Program-made: the position numbers and the translations under genes
Shown here: positions 24,087-32,951 of the stretch, in pieces
How positions within the stretch are numbered: the first letter of the stretch is position 1
How the letters are laid out: every line of letters begins with the position of its first letter
The notes under the pieces: model-generated
What the model was told of the DNA's origin: nothing
The model's input: only the letters and a program-made list of their open reading frames with translations
Database searches by the model: none
DNA from: Synechococcus sp. BSA11S
GTDB lineage: Bacteria; Cyanobacteriota; Cyanobacteriia; PCC-6307; Cyanobiaceae
Direction of reading: 5' to 3'
Length of the DNA stretch: 64,000 bases
Assembly: GCF_014224355.1 (NCBI RefSeq)
Contig: NZ_VNWP01000001.1
Coordinates: forward strand, 1-64,000

Positions 24087-24293
24087 ATGGCCCCCAGGGT
24101 CTCCCTTGCAGCCCGCAGCAGGCGCGTGAGCCGGGAAGACGCACTGCAGCAGCTTGATCTGGCCACTCTGGCCCAGGCGTATCGCTCCGGCCATTCGGTG
24201 TACCTGGGCCGCGGCGACTTCTGGATCTGGGCCCACGACGGCATCCCCTCCTGGCTCGTGCCCCGGTTCGAGGATCTTGGCTTTCTGCCGTAG
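24087..24293 (+). CDS. Small hypothetical protein, 68 aa
   Basis: ATG 24087. The protein begins with basic residues, then DALQQLDLATLAQAYRSGHS and DFWIWAHDGIPSWLVPRFED. The composition is protein-like and it lies just before folK. No domain recognised. Confidence 0.45.
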   Translation: MAPRVSLAARSRRVSREDALQQLDLATLAQAYRSGHSVYLGRGDFWIWAHDGIPSWLVPRFEDLGFLP

Positions 24294-24324
24294 CTCTCCG
24301 CCCCCGCCACGGCCTGGGACGACC

Positions 24325-24918
24325 ATGGCCGTGGTGTCAGGTCTCGCCATAGCTCTCGGGGCGAACCTCGGCCATCCCACCCGCACCCTGACCGCCGTGC
24401 GGCCATTGCTGAGCCAGCAGCTGCTCGACTGGGCCGGCTTCCCGCTGCTGCTGCGCTGGTCGCCGCTGTTTCGCACGGCGCCGGTGGGCGGGCCGCCGGA
24501 TCAGCCCTCGTTCATCAATGCCGCTCTTCTGGCCGTTCGCCCGGAGCCGGAGGAGACCGCGGTGAGGGCTGGCCTTGAGCCCTGGCCCGATCCCCTGGGG
24601 TTGCTGGAGCGGCTCCAGGGGCTGGAGGCGTGCTTCGGCCGCCGGCGCCTGGAGCACTGGGGACCCCGCAGCCTCGATCTCGATCTCCTCTGGTGCGCTG
24701 GGGCCCGCCGCCACAGCCCCCAGCTGGAGCTGCCCCACCCGCGTCTGCGCCAGCGTGCTTTTGTGATCGGCCCCCTGGCGGCGATCGAACCGCAGCTGGT
24801 GCTTCCCGGCGGTCTCGAGACCGCCGCCTCCCTGTTGGCTGAACTGCTCAGCCGCACAGGGGCCGAACCGCCCCCGTTGTTGCTGCCGGCTCAGGACGGC
24901 TGGCCCGAGGGGGGCTGA
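24325..24918 (+). CDS. folK: 2-amino-4-hydroxy-6-hydroxymethyldihydropteridine pyrophosphokinase
   Basis: The protein has 197 residues from ATG 24325. IALGANLGHPTRTL is the N-terminal HPPK strand; RTAPVGGPPDQPSFINAAL and WGPRSLDLDLLWCAG are the substrate and metal (DLD) motifs; ELPHPRLRQRAFVIGPLA completes the site. The enzyme makes the pyrophosphorylated pterin for folate synthesis. Genes for a Nudix hydrolase and photolyase follow in the same direction; folate-derived MTHF is an antenna cofactor in some photolyases. Confidence 0.95.
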   Translation: MAVVSGLAIALGANLGHPTRTLTAVRPLLSQQLLDWAGFPLLLRWSPLFRTAPVGGPPDQPSFINAALLAVRPEPEETAVRAGLEPWPDPLGLLERLQGLEACFGRRRLEHWGPRSLDLDLLWCAGARRHSPQLELPHPRLRQRAFVIGPLAAIEPQLVLPGGLETAASLLAELLSRTGAEPPPLLLPAQDGWPEGG

Positions 24919-24966
24919 TCGCGCCTGGCCGGCGGTCACACTGGTGTGGCTGCTCCACCTCCCTCC

Positions 24967-25530
24967 ATGGCTCCCCTGCCGCCCCCCGAGCCCTCCACCC
25001 ACCTGGAAACCACGGCGGCACTTGAAGCCCGCAAACTTCGCTTCGAGCTCAACCGGGTGCTGCTGCCGATGGGGGTGGAGGGCACCTACGGGATCATTCG
25101 CCATCCCGGGGCCTCCCTGGCTGTGCCGGTGCTGGCTGACGGGCGGGTGGTGGTGCTGCGCCAGTACCGCTTCGCCGTGGAGCGCCGCATCCTCGAGTTC
25201 CCCGCCGGCACCCTGGAAGACGGCGAAGACCCCCTGGAGTCGATGCAGCGGGAGCTGGGGGAGGAGGCCGGCTACAGCGCCACCCGCTGGGATTCCCTGG
25301 GCCTGATGCTGCCCTGCCCCGGTTATTCCGATGAGGTGATCCATCTATTCCTGGCCAGGGATCTCTCGCCCCTCAGCGAGCGGCCCCCGGGCGATGACGA
25401 CGAGGATCTGCAGGTGCTGCTGCTTGAGCCCGCCGCCCTTGATTCGGCCCTGGCCAGCGGTGATGAAGCCCTTGATGGCAAGAGCGTCACCGCCTGGTTC
25501 CGGGCCCGCCAGCTGCTCGGCCTCGCATGA
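24967..25530 (+). CDS. Nudix hydrolase, ADP-ribose pyrophosphatase-like
   Basis: The protein has 187 residues from ATG 24967 (GTG 24946 would add 7). The Nudix box GTLEDGEDPLESMQRELGEE with AGY matches Gx5Ex7REUxEExGU. PGYSDEVIHLFLARDL fits the ADP-ribose group. It would hydrolyse ADP-ribose or a related nucleotide sugar. It overlaps the photolyase start by ATGA. Confidence 0.9.
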   Translation: MAPLPPPEPSTHLETTAALEARKLRFELNRVLLPMGVEGTYGIIRHPGASLAVPVLADGRVVVLRQYRFAVERRILEFPAGTLEDGEDPLESMQRELGEEAGYSATRWDSLGLMLPCPGYSDEVIHLFLARDLSPLSERPPGDDDEDLQVLLLEPAALDSALASGDEALDGKSVTAWFRARQLLGLA

Positions 25531-27002
25531 GCTCGCCCCGCTGGTTGTTCTGGCACCGCCGCGATCTGCGCCTGGCCGACAACCTGGGCCTGGCCGCCGC
25601 CGCCCGCGCCACCGCCGCCGTCACCGGCGTGTTCATCGTCGATCCAGCTCAGGAGGAGGCCCTCGACCGTTCCGCGTCCCGTCTCTGGTTCCAGAGCGAG
25701 AGCCTGCTGGAGCTGCAGCGCCGCTGGCGCGAGGCCGGCTCCCGGCTGCTCCTGGTGCGGGGGGATCCGGCTGAGCTGCTGCCACAGCTGGCGGAGGCCA
25801 GCGGCGCTGAAGTGGTGGCCTGGAACCGCGATGTGGAGCCCTGGGCCCGCGCCCGCGATCGTCGTGTCGCTGAGGCCCTGCGCGCCAGCGGCTGCAAGCT
25901 GCTGGCCGACTGGGACCAGTTGCTGGTACCCCCAGAGACCCTGGCCACCGGCGCCGGGGACCCCTACCGGGTCTACGGCCCCTACTTCCGGGCCTGGCGC
26001 CGGCGGATCGAGCAGGCCGGTCCCGAGAGCACGGCCCCCGTTCCCGCCCCATCGGGCCTGATCGATCTCGATCCTGCTGCGATGCCCGCCGAGCGCCGCC
26101 GGCTCTGGGACCGGATGAGCTGGTTGGAGCCGGCGCCCAGCCCCTTCGCGGGCGCTGATCTCTGCCCCTGCCGTCCCGGTGAGGCGGCCGCTGCCGCCCA
26201 GCTGGCTGCCTTCGCCGATGGGCCCCTGCTGAGTTATGAGTCAGGCCGCAACCTGCCGGCGGAGCCGGGCACCTCGGGCCTGAGCGCGGCGCTCAGGTTC
26301 GGCACCCTCAGCCCACGCCAGGCCTGGGCCGCCGCCCAGGAGCAGCGCCCACGGGCCCGCAGCGAGGAGGAGCACCAGGCGATCACGGTCTGGGAGCAGG
26401 AACTGGCCTGGCGCGAGTTCTACCAGCAGGCCCTCTTCCATTTCCCGGAACTGGCTGACGGTCCCTACCGCCCCCAGTGGCGCCACTTCCCCTGGGAGAA
26501 CGACGAGGCCCGATTCGTGGCCTGGTGTGAGGGTCTCACCGGCGTGCCGATCGTGGATGCCGCCATGCGCCAGCTCAACGCCTCAGGCTGGATGCACAAC
26601 CGCTGCCGGATGATCGTGGCCTCCTTCCTGGTGAAGGATCTGATCGTGGACTGGCGCTGGGGCGAACGCCGGTTCATGGACCAGCTGGTCGACGGTGATC
26701 TGGCGGCCAACAACGGCGGCTGGCAGTGGAGTGCCAGCAGCGGCATGGATCCCAAACCCCTGCGCATCTTCAACCCCTACACCCAGGCGGCCCGCTTCGA
26801 TCCCGAAGCCGCCTACATCCGCCGCTGGTTGCCTGAGCTCTCCCATGTGGCCAGCGCCGATCTGATCCGTGGGGAGATCGCGCCCATGGAGCGCCGGGGG
26901 TACCCGGGGCCGATCGTGAACCACAAGACGCAGCAGGCCCGTTTCAAGGCGCTCCATGCCGCGCTGGCGCCTCCGGCTCAGGAGGCCAGGCTGAGGGGCT
27001 GA
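25527..27002 (+). CDS. phrA: Deoxyribodipyrimidine photolyase
   Basis: The protein has 491 residues. The antenna domain starts WLFWHRRDLRLADNLGL. The FAD domain shows RFGTLSPRQAW, WEQELAWREFYQQ, then the conserved Trp/Asn region GLTGVPIVDAAMRQLNASGW MHNRCRM and DGDLAANNGGWQWSASSGMD. It repairs cyclobutane pyrimidine dimers using blue light. It is translationally linked to the Nudix gene. The 3' end overlaps the convergent DegT gene by 25 bases. Confidence 0.95.
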   Translation: MSSPRWLFWHRRDLRLADNLGLAAAARATAAVTGVFIVDPAQEEALDRSASRLWFQSESLLELQRRWREAGSRLLLVRGDPAELLPQLAEASGAEVVAWNRDVEPWARARDRRVAEALRASGCKLLADWDQLLVPPETLATGAGDPYRVYGPYFRAWRRRIEQAGPESTAPVPAPSGLIDLDPAAMPAERRRLWDRMSWLEPAPSPFAGADLCPCRPGEAAAAAQLAAFADGPLLSYESGRNLPAEPGTSGLSAALRFGTLSPRQAWAAAQEQRPRARSEEEHQAITVWEQELAWREFYQQALFHFPELADGPYRPQWRHFPWENDEARFVAWCEGLTGVPIVDAAMRQLNASGWMHNRCRMIVASFLVKDLIVDWRWGERRFMDQLVDGDLAANNGGWQWSASSGMDPKPLRIFNPYTQAARFDPEAAYIRRWLPELSHVASADLIRGEIAPMERRGYPGPIVNHKTQQARFKALHAALAPPAQEARLRG

Positions 27003-28183
27003 GCCACCAGCTGCCGCATCACCGCGGTCACGGTGGCCTGCTGGGCGGAGCTGAGTTCAGGGAAGATCGGCAGGCTGAGCACCTCGGCCGTGAGCCGCTC
27101 GGTGATCGGCAGGCTGCCGGGCCCGTAGCCCAGCTCTTCGTAGGCCGGTTGACGGTGGATCGGGATCGGGTAGTAGATGATCGTGTTCACGCCGGCCTCG
27201 GCCAGGGCCTGCTTCAGCCAGTCGCGGCAGCAGCTCTCGGGCAGTCCGTAGGCGGCGCTGTCGCCGGAGGGCACGCAGCTGCCGCCACAGCCCGCCTCGG
27301 CCGCTGGGCAGCGGGGGATGCGCACCACGAACTGGTTCCAGCTGTGGCCGCTGGGGCCCGGTTCCGGCAGGACCAGCCCCTGCAGGTCAGCCAGCTCGCG
27401 CCGGTAGGTGTCAGCCAGATGGCGCCGCCGCTCCACCCACTCCGGCAGATGGGGCAGCTTCACGCTCAGCACGGCAGCCTGCAGGGCGTCGAGGCGGCTG
27501 TTGTATCCCAGCGACGTGTGCAGGTAGCGGCGCGGCATGCCGTGCACCGCCAGCTCCCGGATGCGGGCGGCCAGTGCCGGATCCCGGCAGGTGACCGCAC
27601 CGCCGTCCCCGGCGCCCCCCAGGTTCTTGGTGGGGAAGAAGCTGAAGCAGCCGGCATCACCCCAGCTGCCCACAGGCCGCCCGGCCCAGCTGGCGCCGGT
27701 GGCCTGGGCACAGTCTTCGATCACCCGCAGGTCGTGGGCGGCGGCGAGTGCCCCCAGGCGCTCCATGTCCACCGGCCGCCCGAACAGATGCACCGGCATC
27801 ACCGCCCTGGTGGCCGGGGTGATGGCGGCCTCGATCAGCTCGAGATCGATCAGGTAGGTGGCCTCATCCACATCCACGAACACGGGCGTGGCGCCCACGG
27901 CGCTGATCGCTTCGGCGGTGGCGAAGAAGCTGAAGGAGCTGGTGATCACCTCATCGCCCTCGCCGATGCCCAGGCCCCTCAGGGCCAGCACCAGGGCGTC
28001 GGTGCCGCTGTTGCAGCCGATGGCGTGGGGAGCGCCCACGGCCTGGGCGAACTGTTGCTCGAAGCGTGCAATCGTGGCGCCCCCGATGTATTGCCCACTG
28101 CGCAACACCTGCAGAACGGCGTCTTCGAGGGCCTCACCCAGTTGATGAAGCTGCTCGGTGAGATCGAAGGGGGGCACCTGCAT
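26978..28183 (-). CDS. DegT/DnrJ/EryC1 family aminotransferase
   Basis: The protein has 401 residues from ATG 28183. VLRSGQYIGGATIARFEQQF, GCNSGTDALVLALRGLGI and EVITSSFSFFATAEAI are PLP-fold motifs; EDCAQATGASW gives the cofactor Asp, and FSFFPTKNLGG the Schiff-base Lys. YHTSLGYNSRLDALQAAV-type sequence follows. Such enzymes aminate nucleotide-activated keto sugars for polysaccharides. A Cys-rich insert near residue 290 (CPAAEAGCGGSC) is unusual. Confidence 0.9.
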   Translation of the reverse strand: MQVPPFDLTEQLHQLGEALEDAVLQVLRSGQYIGGATIARFEQQFAQAVGAPHAIGCNSGTDALVLALRGLGIGEGDEVITSSFSFFATAEAISAVGATPVFVDVDEATYLIDLELIEAAITPATRAVMPVHLFGRPVDMERLGALAAAHDLRVIEDCAQATGASWAGRPVGSWGDAGCFSFFPTKNLGGAGDGGAVTCRDPALAARIRELAVHGMPRRYLHTSLGYNSRLDALQAAVLSVKLPHLPEWVERRRHLADTYRRELADLQGLVLPEPGPSGHSWNQFVVRIPRCPAAEAGCGGSCVPSGDSAAYGLPESCCRDWLKQALAEAGVNTIIYYPIPIHRQPAYEELGYGPGSLPITERLTAEVLSLPIFPELSSAQQATVTAVMRQLVAQPLSLAS

Positions 28184-28210
28184 GAAAGCAACCTTAAGCC
28201 CCTCCCAGGG

Positions 28211-28780
28211 TCAGGCCCAGGCCGGCTCCAGCCCCGGGTGCCACTTGATGTTGCAACCGATTGCAGGCTTCTGATCAGTGTTCGGCGGCCGCCCCGCCAG
28301 CAGGGCTTCGAGGGCCTCACGCAGGTCGGCGCCATCCAGGGGCAGGTCGTTGCCTGGACGGCTGGCATCGAGCTGCCCCCGGTACACCAGGCGCCGCTCG
28401 GCATCGAACAGAAACAGGTCCGGGGTGCAGGCCGCCCTGAAAGCCCGCGCCACGCTCTGGTCGGGGTCGAGCAGGTAGGGGAAACCCCAGCCGCAGCGAC
28501 GGCGCTGCTCCGCCAGCTGCTCCGCTCCGTCCTGGGGGTGGGTGATCAGGCTGTTGCTGGCGATGGCCAGGATCGTGACCCGCTCGCCGTAGTCGCGATC
28601 GATCCGGCTCAGTTCCGCCTCGATGTGCTTCACGAAGGGGCAGTGGGCGCAGAGGAACAGCACCAGCACCGGCCGCGGCGGCAGCCCGGAGCTGCTCACC
28701 ATGTCCCCGTCCAGGTTCCGCAGCGTGAACGAGGGCAGGGGATGGGCCAGCGGCAGCATCGTCGAGGGAGTCAGTGCCAT
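28211..28780 (-). CDS. Thioredoxin-fold (AhpC/TSA-like) redox protein
   Basis: The protein has 189 residues from ATG 28780. FTLRNLDGDMVSSSG, then VLVLFLCAHCPFVKHIEAEL gives CxxC (CAHC), and ILAIASNSLITHPQDGAEQL with TPDLFLFDAERRLVYRGQLD follow the redoxin pattern. It is common in cyanobacteria next to unrelated genes. It is probably a cytosolic thiol reductase or peroxidase. Confidence 0.85.
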   Translation of the reverse strand: MALTPSTMLPLAHPLPSFTLRNLDGDMVSSSGLPPRPVLVLFLCAHCPFVKHIEAELSRIDRDYGERVTILAIASNSLITHPQDGAEQLAEQRRRCGWGFPYLLDPDQSVARAFRAACTPDLFLFDAERRLVYRGQLDASRPGNDLPLDGADLREALEALLAGRPPNTDQKPAIGCNIKWHPGLEPAWA

Positions 28781-28813
28781 GGATCGACCGTCGCTGGAGT
28801 GATTGTCGCGTCC

Positions 28814-29431
28814 ATGGCTGCGGCGCGCCCGGGGCAGGATCCCCCCACTTGCGACCATCCCTTGGCCCGGCCACCCCATCGCCCGGCACCGCCCCTGGTC
28901 GCGCTTGCCGCCCTGGTGGCGCTGGCCGCGGTGGCCGGCTGTGTCCCCGCCCACCACCGCCCCAGCTGGCGCCTCTTTCCCCTGCAGCGGCAGCAGACCC
29001 ACGACGGCCTGGCGGTGGTCAGCCAGCCTGACGGCTACGGGCTGCACATCTGGCTCGAGACCGACACCCGCCGCAAGGGTGTCTGCAGCCCGCGCTGGCT
29101 GCCGGATCCAGCGAGGCTGTTCAACGGCAACGGCAGTCACCCCTTCAGCTCGGGCCTGGCCAGCCGCGAGGAGTTCTTTGCCGCCGTGGCCCGCCGCGAC
29201 GTGCGCCAGGCCCTGCGCAGGGAACTGGAGGCGCTCTGCCAGAGCCGGGCCCCACGCAGCACCTGGGAGTGGGTCGAGCCGCCCCTGAATCCATCTCAGG
29301 TGAAGGTGGAGACGCTGCCGATGCTGGAGGAGGAGGACCTGCTCACCGATCCCGAGACGATCCGAGAGCAGGAGCAGGACCCCGGGCAGGAGGACCCCAC
29401 AGAGCCGGAGGCGGACGCCGGAAACCCCTGA
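28814..29431 (+). CDS. Putative lipoprotein, 205 aa
   Basis: ATG 28814. A hydrophobic N-terminus (LVALAALVALAAVAGC) ends in a lipobox LAAVAGC-like motif with Cys around residue 43, so it is probably membrane-anchored. The mature region has WRLFPLQRQQTHDGLAVVSQ and a Glu/Asp-rich tail. It overlaps nothing and diverges from the redoxin gene. Function unknown. Confidence 0.6.
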   Translation: MAAARPGQDPPTCDHPLARPPHRPAPPLVALAALVALAAVAGCVPAHHRPSWRLFPLQRQQTHDGLAVVSQPDGYGLHIWLETDTRRKGVCSPRWLPDPARLFNGNGSHPFSSGLASREEFFAAVARRDVRQALRRELEALCQSRAPRSTWEWVEPPLNPSQVKVETLPMLEEEDLLTDPETIREQEQDPGQEDPTEPEADAGNP

Positions 29432-29440
29432 ACTCAGGGC

Positions 29441-30079
29441 TCAGATCACGGCGAGGCTGCCGGCGTAGCCCTCCGGCAGGTGCAGATCGTGCAGCTCAAG
29501 GCCTGGTGGTGGAGGGGATCCGGCGGCGGCCAGGCCGTGTCCCGTGGCCTTCAGCACCGCCTCCAGCCGGCACCACTGCTGCAGAAAGCCGCCTGGCTGC
29601 TCCTCGGGGGGAAGCGCCAGCAGGGCTTCACAGCCACCGCTGGGCAGATGGCGTCGGGCGATCGCCTCCCAGTTGGGGACGGGCCGCTGCCGCTCCACAT
29701 CCACCCCCACGGGCCGCCGTGGGTGCAGCGCCAGCAGCACCAGGGCACCCGAGTGGGCCAGGTTGAACTGCATGGCGCCCCGCTCGTCCAGGGCGGGCTT
29801 GCCCTGGGGGCCCAGGCGAAAGTGCAGCCGCGCGGGCTCCAGCCCCAGAGCTTCCCCCAGCCGCTGCCGCAGCAGACCCCGTCCCAGCAGGAAATGGTCC
29901 CGGTCCCCGGGCTGACGCCAGCTCCGCAGCCGCTGGCGCTCCTCGCTGGAGAGCAGCGCCAGCAGCTCCGCGCGCCGCGAGGGGGTGAGCCAGCCCAGCC
30001 CTGCCATCCACACCGTGGCCGGCAGCCGGGGATCCTCCAGCTGGCGTGGCGAGGCCTGCAGCGGGTCGCTGGGATCCAT
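29441..30079 (-). CDS. 4'-phosphopantetheinyl transferase, Sfp/HetI type
   Basis: The protein has 212 residues from ATG 30079. LLGRGLLRQRLGEALGL, LGPQGKPAL, QFNLAHSGALVLLALHPRRP and VGVDVERQRP (metal Asp-x-Glu) are the family motifs; WCRLEAVLKATGHGL is the second motif. It attaches phosphopantetheine to carrier proteins of fatty-acid or polyketide synthesis. Confidence 0.9.
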   Translation of the reverse strand: MDPSDPLQASPRQLEDPRLPATVWMAGLGWLTPSRRAELLALLSSEERQRLRSWRQPGDRDHFLLGRGLLRQRLGEALGLEPARLHFRLGPQGKPALDERGAMQFNLAHSGALVLLALHPRRPVGVDVERQRPVPNWEAIARRHLPSGGCEALLALPPEEQPGGFLQQWCRLEAVLKATGHGLAAAGSPPPPGLELHDLHLPEGYAGSLAVI

Positions 30080-30087
30080 CAGCGCGG

Positions 30088-30525
30088 TCAAGGCGTGGGG
30101 TGATCGGGCCGCAGCCGGGGCCCGGCCGATCGCCAGTAGCGGCTGAAGCGGCGCAGATCCACCGGCTCCGGCAGGAGCACGAAGGGCTCGGGCTCCAGCA
30201 CCTGCAGGGGCAGGGTGGCGGCCACCGTGGCGGCGATGCCGCCCAGCTGCGGGTCCACCCAGGCGCTGGTCACCACCCCGTCGGCCCGGTGCCTGGCGGC
30301 GAAGGCCAGCACCTGCTCGGCTCCGTCGCCCCGGCGGATCGTGACCGGCAGCTCCAGCAGACACTCGTAGAGGAACACGATCCGCTTGAGGCTGATCGGT
30401 TCGTCGGCGCCTCCCAGCAGGCCATCGTCGAAGACGAACAGCGCCGGCCGGTCCGGGTGGGCCAGCAGGGCGGGATTGGCCGGCCCCAGGGCTTCGGCGT
30501 GGATCCACAGCACCGGGCGTTCCAT
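30088..30525 (-). CDS. Photolyase antenna-domain-like protein (separate)
   Basis: The protein has 145 residues from ATG 30525. RPALFVFDDGLLGGADEPIS, KRIVFLYECLLELPVTIRRG and FAARHRADGVVTSAWVDPQL follow the alpha/beta domain that precedes the FAD domain in photolyases. It lies 2 bases after the gene for a stand-alone FAD domain, so the two products may assemble into one enzyme. There is no obvious cofactor site. Confidence 0.6.
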   Translation of the reverse strand: MERPVLWIHAEALGPANPALLAHPDRPALFVFDDGLLGGADEPISLKRIVFLYECLLELPVTIRRGDGAEQVLAFAARHRADGVVTSAWVDPQLGGIAATVAATLPLQVLEPEPFVLLPEPVDLRRFSRYWRSAGPRLRPDHPTP

Positions 30526-30527
30526 GC

Positions 30528-31388
30528 TCAGGTCGTCTCCCCGCTGGCCTCTCCAGCGAACAGCCGGCCCTGCAGCACCTCGTAGCTGGCCTCGAACGGA
30601 CAGGCCGCCGCGGCCGGGCAGCCCGGGCAATGGCGCCCGGCGCCGAAGCGCTCCAGGTTGGCGCGGTTGAACAGGTAGGGCTTGCTGCTGAAGCTGCTGG
30701 CCACCCACTGCCAGCTCAGATTGTTGCTGGCGGGATCGCCGTCGAGCAGATGGCGCAGGAACCAGCGGGCCCCGGCCTGCCAGCGCACCCGGCGCCAGTG
30801 CACCACGTAGGCGGCCAGCCACATCCGTTCGTGGTTGTGCAGCCAGCCGGTGTCGATCAGCTGGCGCGCGAAGGCATCGATGCAGGCCAGGCCGCTGCGG
30901 CCCTCGCGGATGTCCGCCGGCAGCTCTCGGGCGTAAGCCTCCTCCGGGTGGCCGGTCTTGAGGGGCTCCAGGTTGTCCCAGATGCGATCCCCCAGCCGGC
31001 GCCGGAGCCGCTGCCAGTAGTCGCGCCAGGCCAGCTCCTGCAACAGCTTCTCGCTCACCGGCCCTGGCCCCCTGGTCATGCGTCGCTGCACCGTGTCGCG
31101 CACCTGCGCCAGGGTCACCACCCCGTGGCGGATGTAGGGGGAGAGACCGCTCACGGCTCCATCCAGGTGGTTGCGGCTGGCGGCGTAGCGCACAGGATCC
31201 ACGGCCTCCAGGGCTGCCAGCGCCGGCTTGGATCCCCCCCTGATCGTGCTGGCGCCCCCTTCGGCGCGGGGAAAGCGTGCCGCCAGCTCACGCACCAGGG
31301 CGTCGCGGTCGCTGAAGGTGCGCGGCAGATCGCCTCTGCCGGGCTGCAGGGGCGGCGTGGTGTCTGAAACGGGAGCGCTGGGCGTCAT
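30528..31388 (-). CDS. Photolyase/cryptochrome FAD-binding domain protein
   Basis: The protein has 286 residues from ATG 31388. It lacks an N-terminal antenna domain. LDGAVSGLSPYIRHGVVTLA, LLQELAWRDYWQRL and LIDTGWLHNHERMWLAAYVV plus DGDPASNNLSWQWVASSFSS are FAD-site motifs. Cys residues at the end (CPGCPAAAACPFEASYE) suggest an iron-sulfur or zinc site, as in some cyanobacterial photolyase relatives. It probably acts in light-dependent repair or signalling. Confidence 0.85.
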   Translation of the reverse strand: MTPSAPVSDTTPPLQPGRGDLPRTFSDRDALVRELAARFPRAEGGASTIRGGSKPALAALEAVDPVRYAASRNHLDGAVSGLSPYIRHGVVTLAQVRDTVQRRMTRGPGPVSEKLLQELAWRDYWQRLRRRLGDRIWDNLEPLKTGHPEEAYARELPADIREGRSGLACIDAFARQLIDTGWLHNHERMWLAAYVVHWRRVRWQAGARWFLRHLLDGDPASNNLSWQWVASSFSSKPYLFNRANLERFGAGRHCPGCPAAAACPFEASYEVLQGRLFAGEASGETT

Positions 31389-31476
31389 CACTGGCTGAGG
31401 GGCGCGGCCTGGTGCCGCCGGATGCGGTGGAGGAGAATCCCCCCACTGTCTTCGGCCGGCACTCGGCGCCTCTCCC

Positions 31477-32259
31477 ATGCTCCTCGATCTGCGCGGCAAG
31501 AAAGCCCTCGTCACAGGCATCGCCAACAACCGCTCGATCGCCTGGGGCATCGCCCAGCAGCTGGCCGCGGCCGGCTGCGAGCTGGGAGTCACCTATCTGC
31601 CGGATGAGAAGGGCCGCTTCGAGGGCAAGGTGCGGGAACTCACCGCGCCGCTGAACCCCAGCCTGTTCGAGCCGCTCAACGTGCAGGACCCGGCCCAGAT
31701 CGAGGCGGTGTTCGAGCAGGTGAAGCAGCAGTGGGGCTCGATCGACGTGCTCGTCCACTGCCTCGCCTTCGCCGGCAAGGATGAACTGATCGGCAACTAC
31801 TCCGACATCAGCCCAGAGGGTTTCGCCCGGGCTCTGGAGGTGAGCGCCTACTCCCTGGCCCCCCTCTGCCGTCACGCCAAGCCCCTGTTCAGTGAGGGCG
31901 CCAGCGTGATCACCCTCAGCTATCTCGGGGCGGAGCGGGCCATCCCCAACTACAACGTGATGGGTGTGGCCAAGGCGGCCCTGGAGGCGAGTGTGCGCTA
32001 TCTGGCCGCTGAACTTGGGCCGGAGAAGCAGGTGCGGGTGAACGCCATCAGCGCCGGTCCGATCCGCACCCTGGCCAGCTCCGCCATCGGCGGCATCCTC
32101 GAGATGATCCACAACGTCGAGGAGAAGGCTCCGCTCAAGCGCACCGTCACGCAGGACGAGGTGGGCGCCACCGCCGCCTTCCTGGCCAGCCCCCTGGCCT
32201 CGGGCATCACCGGCCAGGTGATCTACGTGGATGCCGGTTACTGCATCACGGGGATGTGA
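31477..32259 (+). CDS. fabI: Enoyl-[acyl-carrier-protein] reductase (NADH)
   Basis: The protein has 260 residues. LRGKKALVTGIANNRSIAWG is the SDR cofactor site; SYLGAERAIPNYNVMGVAKA includes the catalytic Tyr-x6-Lys; RVNAISAGPIRTLASSAIGG fits FabI. It carries out the last step of each fatty-acid elongation cycle. The 3' end overlaps the convergent carbonic anhydrase by 14 bases. Confidence 0.97.
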   Translation: MLLDLRGKKALVTGIANNRSIAWGIAQQLAAAGCELGVTYLPDEKGRFEGKVRELTAPLNPSLFEPLNVQDPAQIEAVFEQVKQQWGSIDVLVHCLAFAGKDELIGNYSDISPEGFARALEVSAYSLAPLCRHAKPLFSEGASVITLSYLGAERAIPNYNVMGVAKAALEASVRYLAAELGPEKQVRVNAISAGPIRTLASSAIGGILEMIHNVEEKAPLKRTVTQDEVGATAAFLASPLASGITGQVIYVDAGYCITGM

Positions 32260-32923
32260 TCAGGGCCTCCAAGTGCGTCGGCATCACCGATCCCATCCAG
32301 TCGATGGTGGTGGTGTGCAGGTTGTAGAAGGCGGCTTCCACCTGAAGACGGCCGGCGCGCATCAGGTCGGTGAGCAGCACGCTGGAATCCACCAGGTTGC
32401 GGGCCGCATTGAGGGTGTGGTGGCGGGAGGCCTGATCGAGGTCGTGGTGGCCGCCGAGATTGATCAGCTCCATGCGCAGCTGACCCACCAGCTGGGCCAG
32501 GCTTGGGGTGAGCGTCAGCGCAGGGTTCAGGGCCGCCTCCACGGCGCCGCAGCGCTCATGGCCGAGCACCACGATCACGGGTACGCCCAGATGGGCCACG
32601 GCGTATTCCAGCGAGGCGATCGCCGCTGTGGTGGAGAGGGTGCCGGCGTTGCGCACCACGAACAGATCGCCGAAGCCCGTGTCGAACAGCAGCTCCACCG
32701 GCACCCGGGAATCGGCGCAGCCCAGCACCGCCGCGGTGGGATGCTGCCCCGTCTCCACCTCGAGCATGCGTTCGCGGCTGCTGTGGGGATGGAGCGACTC
32801 CCCGTCCAGGAAGCGCCGATGGCCGGCGCGCAGCTCGGAGAGCACCGCCTGGGGAGAGTCGTTCACGCGGCGGGCGATCGGAGCCACTGATTGTGACCCG
32901 ATACCGACGTCCGACTTCGGCAT
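32246..32923 (-). CDS. Beta-class carbonic anhydrase
   Basis: The protein has 225 residues from ATG 32923. [17 protein letters not shown] supplies Zn Cys and the Asp-Arg dyad; [14 protein letters not shown] supplies the Zn His and Cys. [20 protein letters not shown] is also conserved. It interconverts CO2 and bicarbonate, cytosolic. The start codon overlaps an ATG on the other strand (CATG) just before hisB, so the two genes share a very short promoter region. Confidence 0.95.
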   Translation of the reverse strand: MPKSDVGIGSQSVAPIARRVNDSPQAVLSELRAGHRRFLDGESLHPHSSRERMLEVETGQHPTAAVLGCADSRVPVELLFDTGFGDLFVVRNAGTLSTTAAIASLEYAVAHLGVPVIVVLGHERCGAVEAALNPALTLTPSLAQLVGQLRMELINLGGHHDLDQASRHHTLNAARNLVDSSVLLTDLMRAGRLQVEAAFYNLHTTTIDWMGSVMPTHLEALITSP

Positions 32924-32951
32924 GATTGGTACAGTCTCGCGCCAACGCCCC

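Noticed and set aside
27149-28800. Long open frame antisense to the DegT and redoxin genes
   Set aside because: It is a shadow caused by high GC. The minus strand carries recognisable motifs; only the part after 28814 is a plausible gene.
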